Shown here piece by piece: positions 1 through 10,600 of a stretch of DNA of 64,000 nucleotides. The stretch is from Paraescarpia echinospica (taxonomy: Eukaryota > Annelida > Polychaeta > Sabellida > Siboglinidae): positions 17,979,087-18,043,086 of the forward strand of contig CM034534.1 in the NCBI GenBank assembly GCA_020002185.1, in the 5' to 3' direction. The translations under genes and the position numbers were made by a program. Each line of letters begins with the position of its first letter. Position 1 is the first letter of the stretch. The notes below the pieces were generated by a model. That model made no database searches. It saw only the letters and a list, made by a program, of their open reading frames with translations, and was not told where the DNA came from.

Positions 1-3000
1 GTTCTGGTAGCTCGTATAATATGTGGTGTTGATTAATGAATTGACACGCGCATTCTTCTAAGTCATTGATGTCAAACGAACTTGTCACAATGCCTTGTTT
101 ATATGTGTATGTTATCCGGTGAACGATGCTTTCATCTTTCTGTAGCCTGCAAACACATGCATCCTCGTTTGTTTCAACTCTGCCAGTGGTTTGTAAAGCA
201 CACGTTTCCGCTGTGGCATTGAATCGTTGCTTCTTGGTGATCACTAACCAGAAGCCACCTGTCTAAGGTATCTTGCTTTTTTGGGGGATACGAGCAATAC
301 CTCTTCTCTTCTTTGATACCAGATCGAATGTTTGCTTTAGTACCAGAGTTCACTTACGGATGTACGGTTGGCTGGAACGGTCCCTCGCCAGCATGTTGCC
401 TTTCATCATTATGATAGGTGAAAGAAAAGAGGGTATGCATTTCAAAACAATAAATACGACATCACGTTTTCCGGTCCATTAATCTGTTGTTTATGTCGTG
501 ATGGTGTATCTAACTAAACCAACTCTAGTGTGTGCGACAAACAACACACATTAATGTGTATGCAATTGTATACTGTTATGTTGTTGCTGTTGCTAAATAA
601 ATTAATTTTGATTTTGATGACACAATTGCGAGTTATTAAGAAAGTACCACGACCTGATACAAACAATGACGCACCGATTTTCACTGGCACATTACTGGAA
701 CTAATATTTGACTGGCACTATGTTCACACCTTGAAAGCAGTGGGGGCAATCCTAAAAAACAGTCGGACACCATTAATTGAAACGACGATCTTGGAACCGT
801 TGGTGGTCTTAGCCGCTGTGCCACTTCTTAGGGATTCGTGAACATGTTTTAAAGATTCTTGCTAAAGTGGATTCTTAGATGCAGTAGACCTCCACGTTTC
901 TCGCCATAACAAAACATAGGCACATCATTTGCAGAGTTCAGCTCATCTGGTCTTAAATGTTCTTGTAGAAGGTCTGGAAGGTATTCCCATGGTTGAAACC
1001 CTCTCCTCGGTTATACTAGAGGCTACCACCAGCATCAACTCTATAGGTCTCGTTGAGAAATGTATCCGTCTGCGTGACATTCGTTGAATGCCCCAGGCAG
1101 TAGAGGCATATTCATGCAAGGACGTGATACCTGGGTCTGTTTCCCGTTTGGTCAGCTTCTCCAAGATGCTTTTCCTGCCTCCTGCGTTCGCCTCTGGTTT
1201 GACGGTATGATCTGTGTAGCCGAAGATGCGGCTCAGCGTAATTCCACGGTGTATTGGCTTGCGGGTGTGAGGCAGTTGTCTCTTGTTCCAGTTGATCTTC
1301 ATCCAGCTGGAATAGGAGACAACATATCGACACCTACTTTCTGTTTTTATCTCTGTGTTTAAGAAAAAATGATTGATCTGCATCGCATCTGCACTGGATT
1401 TACCCGCACATGGTTGACGGGCAGAGAAATGTATTTCTTACTCCAATATAATTGTAAGATTAAACTTCGAAACCAAGATGACAGGCATCACATGATTATA
1501 TCGCATTGGCACTATATCAAAGTATTAGTACGGGAAAACCTATAACTCGTTTCGTGCATCTAGCTTATCCTTTACATGTATATGTTGGTTTATACCAAAC
1601 CCGCGAATTCAATATGGCCATCATTACGCCAATATGGCTGCCAAAGTGACAACTCAAACTACAACGAAATCATTCAAAAAAAAATTGACAAAATACATAC
1701 GTCATTTTCAGGAAATTATACAACGACATAGAATATATGATGATGATTTCACAAGCGGTGTCCACTTACGCTGGCCTACAGCTGCCGCTTGCATTTCAGT
1801 AAAATCAAGACTTGCCTTCTCTATGATGTTATCTGTCAAATTTTGTATCTGTCTGCTTCAGTTTTCCTGTCTCTAGCTGTACTTTGGAGGATAGTTTTAA
1901 CCAGGTCAACGGATCTTCCATACGGCCTTGGCTTGAGTGTTGTTACGCAGACAGGATATCGTAATGATTCCCGACGTTTTGTGTGATTACATTGCGCACT
2001 TCAGATCCGATCATTAGGTGTAAATTATCGTAATGTGCAATGGGCCGTTGTCGATCGTGTCACTGACAGCAACCAGCACATGATGATACTATTGTATGAC
2101 GTATGATGATACTATTGTATGACGTTTCAATGTATTGTGTTACATTCAACTCGGCTGGTTTGCTAATAAAATGTGTTTTATATTTATTTAGGATTCTGTG
2201 TTGATTGTGTATGCCTCTCCCCGAATGCACTAAATACATGCCTACCGATTGATTTCTGCTGTTAGTTCCACACCGTCTCCCAATGTCATACACGTTAACC
2301 CCATAAGCTGCATCACTACAATCAATCTCTCATTATATTTTCCCTACAATTTGCCTTCTATCCAATATGCATGTTATTGGTCGCCTTTTCGGCAAGCAAA
2401 CCCCGTTCAACCATATTTGTTTATTATAATGTCCCTGATATGTTGCTGTAACTGTTCCCATGACATCACCAAAGCCTCCGAAACTATCGTAACCTGTTCG
2501 GTTTCCGAAAGAACAACAAGCGTATTCTGAGCTGGTCAACATGGATGTTGTTACTGCGACGCACTGTTTAATTCCGGCCAATTGCACATTAGTGTTTACG
2601 ATGTATCAGTGCCTCACTTCCGCTGTCGCTGACCGGACGGAAATTGGCGCTATGGCGGCGTTAACATCGCTCCGGCGGTTCGTGGAAGGCGTGACAAATT
2701 GCTGGTTACACGACATATGATCGTATTAATCCCGCTTATCGATCGATGAACGAACAAATACTTTGGCCGTTGCACAAACAAACAATAACGGCTTGTGGCC
2801 TGCGCGTCTGATAATACGATAATCACCTTAATGAGAACAAGATGGGAGAAATGTATCGTTTAATGCGGGAGTCGGAGCGGCTAATGACGCATTTACGCAA
2901 TGTCGATACGCCGCAATAACGCAGCAACCCAACAGCAGAAACATGGAAGTTCAAATAAAGTAGGTTGACCCAAAAACGAGTGTCATATATCAAACAATGT

Positions 3001-3065
3001 GGGTGAGATGGCGAGAATGACACGAAAGACGGAAGATTAAAACATAATATGGTTCTTTAGAATGT
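1..3065. other. Region without a confident gene
   Basis: No exon with clear family resemblance is visible. A 24-bp direct duplication lies at about 2080-2125. An open frame of 146 codons on the minus strand (943-1383) is described separately. The remainder looks like ordinary A+T-rich intergenic sequence. Confidence 0.5.
943..1383 (-). other. Unassigned open frame with a possible exon at 1131-1306
   Basis: The minus strand is open for 146 codons. Inside it, a pyrimidine-rich stretch ending in CCAG (1310-1307) and a GTATCA donor (1130-1125) could bound a 176-nt exon at 1131-1306. The translation is rich in basic residues (for example SRIFGYTDHTVKPEANAGG) and I do not recognise it. Two frames are open across it, so the correct frame is not certain. 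It may be an exon of an unrecognised gene or chance. Confidence 0.2.
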
Positions 3066-3455
3066 GTGTTGAAAACCCTAGAGACTAGGATACTAAGAGA
3101 AGACCAAATAGAAGTTTTTAAGATATTGAATGGTTATGAGGATATTGATAGAAATAGTTTCTTCAAACTGAAAGAAGGCAGTATAACCAGAGGGCACAAT
3201 GCAGCATTAGTCAAGGAACAGTGTAGGTTGGATATGAGAAAGTACTCATTCTCTCAGAGGACAATAAATGACTGGAACAAATTATCTGATGATTGTGTTA
3301 ATGCTAGTAGTGTGAGTATGTTCAAAAATAAATTGACAGCTATCTAACGATGGCGGGTTACACGTAGGTGGAACATTGGTTTCCTTTTCCGCATGCCGTC
3401 TGGAGCTTATAGCTCTGGCCGGCAATCAGGTTAAATCTTGTTAAATTTTGACATG
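3066..3455 (+). mobile_element. LINE fragment: C-terminal end of a CR1/L2-like reverse transcriptase plus 3' tail
   Basis: A 93-codon open frame (3066-3347) reads LETRILREDQIEVFKILNGY near its start and later YSFSQRTINDWNKL, the conserved C-terminal tail of Jockey/CR1/L2-group non-LTR retrotransposon ORF2 proteins. It stops at 3347 and is followed by about 100 bp of 3' UTR ending in a repeated TTAAATCTTG-type tail near 3430-3450. The same tail closes the larger element at 61780-63632, so both belong to one family. This copy is 5'-truncated, as is usual after incomplete reverse transcription, and cannot move by itself. Confidence 0.8.
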
Positions 3456-4435
3456 AAGACACGTGTGTTATTGCAACATGGTGTAATCATCTAACGACAC
3501 GGCAACAGCAGTCTGTCGACAGGCATGCCCACGCAGGCTGCAAGGTGGTCTAACAAATCATGTCTCGAGACGACATCGTTACTGCAGATGTCTCAAGAGG
3601 TATCTTCGTTGTCACGAAATTCCCCAGTGACAGATGCGACCTGGTTACTTTATTGACAGCTGTCGCCTACACCCTGTCATGAACGGGTTTTTTTTATAAC
3701 TATTCTCTAAATGTGGGATGATGTAATTCAGAAGAGGTCTACATTTAAAACATTACAAAACATCGGTAAATCGCTCTAAACGTATTTCTCCGAGTGGCCA
3801 TTACGTGTCCTACCTGAAAAGCAATCACAAGGCCGTACATGACGCCGACCTGACCAGGAAACATTAGACTTTAGACAACAACTACGGCAGGTCAAACCAC
3901 TGCTGCAGGGAGTGCTCTATCAGCTGCATTGTCTTGTCTAATGTTCTTTGACGTCCACCATGCTTTACTTTACACGCACATTGCATTACGCATCGCGGCT
4001 CCTTTCTTCACGCCGGTCGGAAGCATTTTGTTTGCTTAAACTGGATATCGCCGAGACGTAGAAATTAACGTTTTTAAATGTCAGTTACATATATTTATGA
4101 ACTGACAGTTAACTTATGATAAACACATTACCGGGTTTGTTCGTATTTCGATTGTTTTGTTTTGCATGTTGGTTTGATTGCTGTGCTTTTATTCCGTTAT
4201 GCATTGTAGCTGTTCTTTTCCGATGTCATTCTGGAGTTCTGGCTATACATGTCTAACTTCTTTCTAGAGTGTTTCATGCCCCTCTCTCCCCCATTGGCTT
4301 ACAATGAATATAACAGCATTTCAACAAATGGTTCCACTTTGCACAGTTGTTTACAATTTTTTACTGATCAAGTGGTTGTTTATTTATTTGTGGCCAAAGG
4401 TGCTACATCTTAGTTAGAAAGTCGGGTTTTAGAAA

Positions 4436-4692
4436 AAATAATATCGGGGCTCGGACCTTCTTATTGCCGGCTCGGATATCGGGCAATTTCCTTCACTCCA
4501 CGATGCAGCAGTTGATTCAGTTGTATAAATGAGTATCTAGGTAAAGAAGTAGTAAATTAGTTGTCTTCGAGCAGTAGTTGTGGTGTTGTTGAGTACTTCT
4601 CCTTCGAATTGTTGCTGAAATAAAGAGGTTTGCCGGGAGTGAAGTATAACGCTCATATCTCTAATAGTGAATGGATACTGCGTTATATAAGA
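4436..4692 (+). mobile_element. Degenerate SINE copy
   Basis: The 3' part (GGGAGTGAAGTATAACGCTC, then a stretch ending TACTGCGTTATATAAG) matches the tails of the SINEs at 21115-21369 and, inverted, at 10983-11235. The middle contains TTCACTCCACG, the motif shared by all SINE copies here. The tRNA-like head is too decayed to read. The 5' limit is approximate. Confidence 0.5.
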
Positions 4693-5524
4693 ATGTGCCT
4701 TGGTTTAATTTCACTGACAACATAATGCTAGTAGCCCAATTGTGGAGATGATTCAGCAGAGATTTGGAATCAGAACATCTTGAATGTGAGCCCTCGCTTG
4801 CGGTAGATATACATCATCTGGAACCTCCACGGAACGAATACTAACCTGCATTGATCCCAGGAACCGCGTGGAATCGAACAGGTAAAGATGAACGTTACAA
4901 GCAAATAACATGCTGTCTAATGTAAATAACGCGATCAAATATACAAAATAAACCATGTTAATTAATAGTATAGACCTGACGTTTCATGGTTGATGTGCAA
5001 GGGAAGAATGCGAAACTTCAGATAGAGACCATTTTCTGTTACTGATATCGCCCAGTTTCCATTCTGTCCGGAATCTTACGTGCATCCGACATGACGGCAA
5101 TCCGACCTTGTTCCGCGCCATGTGCTTCCGTCGTCGGCATAAACTCCACCACTGTGCGTCTCCGGGGCCACACATGCTGAATAATATCACACCGGCTGCG
5201 AAATATTACATTTGCCTTCGCTGATCCATCGCCTTTGGGGGGTACGTGTAACGTACGGCTGGCAACCGGTGCTGAGTACGACGTGAATTTGCAACATGCT
5301 GTCTCATTAGCGGATCACATTTATTATTTTAATATAATAATTAAGACATAACGCAACACTGTAATTAAACCAGCAACTATACGTGTAACGTTCGGCTAGC
5401 AACCAATGTTGACTACGTCGTGAATTTGCAACATACAAACGGATCAAAATTTATTATCTTAATATAACAGTTGAATAACTAAGAAATAATGCAACACATA
5501 ATTAAACTGGCAACGATATGTAGA

Positions 5525-5601
5525 TGTGTAAAAAAGTTGAATGTATACGAAGGTCGCAAACGTATCGCCCCATATTACGTTACTTTCGCATATGGACACA
5601 A

Positions 5602-5635
<34 letters not shown>

Positions 5636-5670
5636 TTGCGACCTTCGTATACATTCAACTTTTTTACACA
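5525..5670. repeat. Perfect 36-bp inverted repeat around a TA tract
   Basis: The left arm (5525-5560) and right arm (5635-5670) are exact reverse complements over 36 bp. The 74-bp spacer ends in a TA tract of about 40 bp. The arms are unique, not simple sequence. As single-stranded DNA or RNA this would fold into a long hairpin. Confidence 0.95.
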
Positions 5671-5815
5671 GACTCTTTTGAAAAAAACACCTTTATATGC
5701 ATCAGTCGTGGTTTTCTCCTTGTATAATCCAGACTATGTTATTAATTGTTAAACAAAATTGGTTGGCTGCGGACTAGTAATAATATTGCAAACTCACAAA
5801 TTGTACCTTCACCGC

Positions 5816-5839
5816 TTGTATTCACACAAATACTTTCAC

Positions 5840-5871
<32 letters not shown>

Positions 5872-5895
5872 GTGAAAGTATTTGTGTGAATACAA
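5816..5895. repeat. Perfect 80-bp palindrome with a TA core
   Basis: The sequence is exactly palindromic about 5855/5856. Twenty-five bases of unique sequence on each side (left arm 5816-5840, right arm 5871-5895) flank 30 bp of alternating TA, with no spacer. It lies 145 bp downstream of the previous inverted repeat and has the same architecture. It is able to extrude as a cruciform. Confidence 0.95.
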
Positions 5896-7131
5896 TATAT
5901 ATATATATATATATTTGTTGTAGTCGGAATAATTAGCACCCCTCAAGAATAAAACATCCACAGAATGCTACTAAACCTCCACCATTCCCACAACATTCAG
6001 ACATGTTTCTAAATTCAAACCGTATGAGTATGTCCTACCTGCAGATCGACACTGATTCATGCGGCAGACTATCACCATTTATTTTACGCTGGGTAATACG
6101 CTAGATGGCGGTACTGTTTTCTTAACTCAGCAGGTGGCGCATTGGTTCTCGCCAGGTGTCGAGCCTATCTGCTCTACACAGCTTCTCACTTCCCGTGTCA
6201 GTTCTGGGTGTAGAAGTGTAGTCAGTTTGAATTCTGTAATATATGCTTAAGCATAGCTTAGTTGCTATTGGCTAGTAATAGGTTATTATAATGATTCGCC
6301 CTTTACTGACACAGTTAATAAATTAAGTTAATTTTAACGAGAGGTAACGTCACGACAGGGTTTTGCTGCCAACAGTGTGATAGCCAGTGACTGAATATTT
6401 TCATTACAATCTCATTGTTGAATTACTTACACAATTTTATGAACAACTATTACTAGTTGCACAGTATTAATTGCACGCCCACACACACAAATTCTAAAAT
6501 CGAACCCGTCACAAATATCGTTTAATCAATAGTATAAACGTCCACCTGGTGACCAACGATTAGGATTGATCTTTTCTTTTCCTATCACGACACGGGAAAA
6601 CAACGAACTATCACCGTAATAACGTGAGACGAGAGAGGCAGGGGTCCTCTATTTGCACGCACGAACATCGGCTTATCAGATACCGTGACTGATCGGAAGC
6701 TGCGCTTTGCAATATTCGTCTGAACAGTTACATGATCTTTGTCGGAGTTCGGGAAAAAACAGCGAAAGTAGCTGCATACGACAACTAGCTTGAACTAAAC
6801 CCTACAACTGCTATGATTTAAACTGACACCGAACACAACAGAATTATACATTTTCGTTGATTGTTATATCCGCAACGTCATATTGTCTAATGGGTTAAGC
6901 TATTGAACTAGTTTCAGTCCAGTAATGGACGTATCGGCAAACATATCTGGTTAATTACCAAAACACTTCGAAAATATATTCAATAGGGTTTACCTATCTG
7001 CAAGTGCGGTTTCTGGGGGATTTCGGTTTGTGAGTTGCATTGCATTGAGTCATGGAAGGAAACAGTGCGATGTCACCGAATTAAGGCAGGTTCACAAAAA
7101 AAAAAAAATCTGACCGTAAAAGCTAACACGC

Positions 7132-7650
7132 TCAAACGCCAAAAGCCGCCAGTCCGTCGTCAAGAAGGAGACGGTTTCTCGTCGCGTACTTTGTCCAGAG
7201 TCCGTATAGTATTTCCGCAGCGATCACCTCGCCCACGTTCTTGCCAACCAGACGCATAATGAAGACGCCATCTTGTTTTAGATAGTCGGTCGTGAATTCC
7301 CGAACGCGAGACTCGTTCTCACGCCGAAGTTGACCGAAGGCGCGAATCTGCCGGGTCACGTAGCGAACTTGGTGATCCAGCAGATAGTACTGAAAGTAAA
7401 AAAGAAAAGGTAGTCATGTGTATGTGACCCCTGAGATCCCACCACCCCGAACTAATTTAAGAAAATATATAAATCTATGAACCACCCCAACTGGCTCGTT
7501 AAATCACATACATAGGTTTACCCACATTCATAAACAAATATTGGTTCACAGACAAACATACAGACAGAGAACCGTATCGTTTTATTATTAATTATAAATG
7601 TATATATATATATATATATATATACATATATGTATATATTACACACACAC

Positions 7651-7686
<36 letters not shown>

Positions 7687-10600
7687 GTACCTGGAGCAGC
7701 CAGCGTAGACCGCTCAATGACGTCACAGTGGCGACAAAGACTATCCAGAACCAGAGCAAGATGAAGATGGTCTCATTGAAGAGATTGATGGGAAGGACGC
7801 ACTGCACCGTGTGGCGATGGATGTTGGCCAGTTGTCTCACCTACGGTCGGACAGAGGCTTGTATATCTACTAGCAAGAAATATGTGTAGAAGTAGACAGT
7901 ACGTTCCTAGTTTTTCATTTATTAATTAATACTATATTCCTCAGACTATAATAAATATGTTGAATATATATTGCCCGTCAAATTGTGTGTAGTAAGCCCG
8001 TAACAATGTTCGCACTTTGACAGTTTCGACTGCGCAGCATGTTCAAATTGGTATACATCAAATTTCTAAAGAAGCTTTATTTGCAATATGGCTGCTGTGG
8101 GCTGAGTTGGCCGCAATACCCTTTGGTGTTCAACGAGTTTCCAATGTTTAACACAGCAGACGTCTTTTTATAAATTAGTACGCATGCTAATAGCAGGCGT
8201 GGGACAGATTGCCTCCGTTTCAAATACAGTCCAATCTCCCTTTATCGTTATCTCGGTAGTACAGCTTCCTCGCAATTACGGTCACCCTAGGACAGTTCCC
8301 ATTTATTTATGTAACTACAAGATAGGAGACTAGCCCCTTTAATACGGGCACGGGCATTTAGGTCACTTTTATCCAGTCCCGAGGATGACCGCAACAGCGA
8401 GGTGCTGCTGTGTTCCTTTTCACGAGTGTGTTATTTATAGCATGAATGCACTGAATCACAAAAGAAGAGCGAATGTTTTTGCCATCGGATTGACTCACGA
8501 AATAATAATCTCGTCGCAACATGAGATAACGATGCACGTACCTGACCTGCAAGTTCGGTGCCTGTTTAAAGGTTTTATGGACAAGTTTGTTCGCTGAATA
8601 GGCCCCTGTTGGTTGCCGAAGATGCTCCGAGTGATTTAATTGGCATTATTAAACGTATCCATCAAATAAATGCGATGGATCGTATCGTACATTCCAGAAA
8701 TCACCAAAGGTCTTTGAGTTCGCCCGCAGATCAACTGTGTGATTTCATGCCTGCTGTAATCAGGATAACAACAATAACACTTGTGTGGGCGTTGCCTCTT
8801 ATTCCCCTGAGATGCATGCACGTGCATCCTATGCACGCCGGCCCTGAACTAGCAAACGGGCAGGACACAAGTTGCAAGTCTCACACGAGATTTTTTAACG
8901 TTCGACGAGTTCCTTGTATCTTTACAAAAACCAACGTTGAAGAGTCGTTTTTCTTTTGTTGTTCAGTGTAGTAAATACATTGAAATATAGTCCATCTCTA
9001 AAAAATAGTTAAGTTACTTTGTCCTTGTTGTCGTACTGTTTATGTCGTTATAAATTTTGATTTTAATTAATATTGGTTATTTAACATGTACATGTGGCTA
9101 CATGAACCGTGAAAGGTCAGTCTTTATAGATGTAAGTTCCTGAGTTGTATGTGACATATAAAACAAATATAATGTAATGGACATATAATCTATTAATTGT
9201 ATATAAATTGTACGGTAATATATTGTAATTATATAGTGAAAACAAAATGTGATCTGTCTGGATAAATACAATTTAGAAACATCGTTATATATAATTATCA
9301 TATTCTAATTTTTGTGGCGAATAAATAATTATTACAAAAATAAAAAAAATATTTACAAACATTGCATCATAGTATCAAAATGATTTGATTTATATTACTT
9401 CGTGAAAACATAAATAAAAAAAGTGTAAAGAAAATCAATGGTTTCTTGTCAGGATTGAACCGGCGTCGCCCGATTGCAAAATGAATGACAAGAAACCAAC
9501 GCGTCTACCAACTAAGCTAGCGACATCGACGGAAATTCACTGACCGATTTAAGTTGTTATGATAAATTGTACAACTCCTCCTTCGTAGTGATATTATGAG
9601 ATTATATACATTATTTTCTGAAGCTTGATACAATATATGTTTGCTTTGTTTATTGGTGTAGATTACCTCCCGTGGGTTGCATATATAATGTAATTATTCT
9701 GAAAACGAGCCGAAGCTCGGCGAAACCTAGTCGACTTGTTAGCCCATTCGCATTCATTGTTTTGAATAAAATTGGATTTATGTATTTTTCTGTATTTTTT
9801 TATGTTCACAAATGTTACATACAATGTTAAACTTTGTGTACACATGGAAAACGGATTTTAGCTAATGCCTTGTTTTTATTTCCTTTTAACTTCAGCGTTT
9901 CGTAAAGCGATCTGACATGGGGTACTGAGGTTGATGTCATCAGCAGCGTGTGCGGAGATGCCATTTACAGCCTATAGAATATTTGGTTGAATAACATCTA
10001 TTGAATAGAAAAAACATCGGGGAGAAGAAATGATAGTCGGGATACTTTGAAATGTAGTACAGATGTTTAATTGTGCGTGCATTTAATATATCTGTATATA
10101 AAAATTAAGCTAATCTTGTTTATATCTGATTAAAAGCAGTATACACTATCTTTTTTACTATATATTATAACATCATGATTCGTGTTACTAACGCCCACAT
10201 ATGTATGAGAAACGCATGTACACGGCTGTCATAACAACATCGTCAGCGTTACCGCCCTACCTCAAAGTCGCACAACGTGACCCGCGGGAATCTCGTGGCG
10301 ACTCGCCAGTCTCGCCCGCGCGAGAGACTCGAGACGACGGCGACCCCTAGCGTGAGGTAGTCGGCGTCGAGGAAGGCGCCGAGCAGGAGGAGCTGGGCGA
10401 GGCAGTTGGCGACGTAGAGCAGCTTGATGACGAGATAGAGCACGGCGACGTAGTTACCGTAGACGTCGCCGCACACGCAGGGCAGTCTCCCAGACAACGA
10501 GTGCTTCATGCGGCTATCGAGCGTTCGGAGAGAGACGTAGTTCAGCAAATATAGGTGCAGAATAATACGGGAATTGGGCACTTTTTGACGTGCAGGAAAA

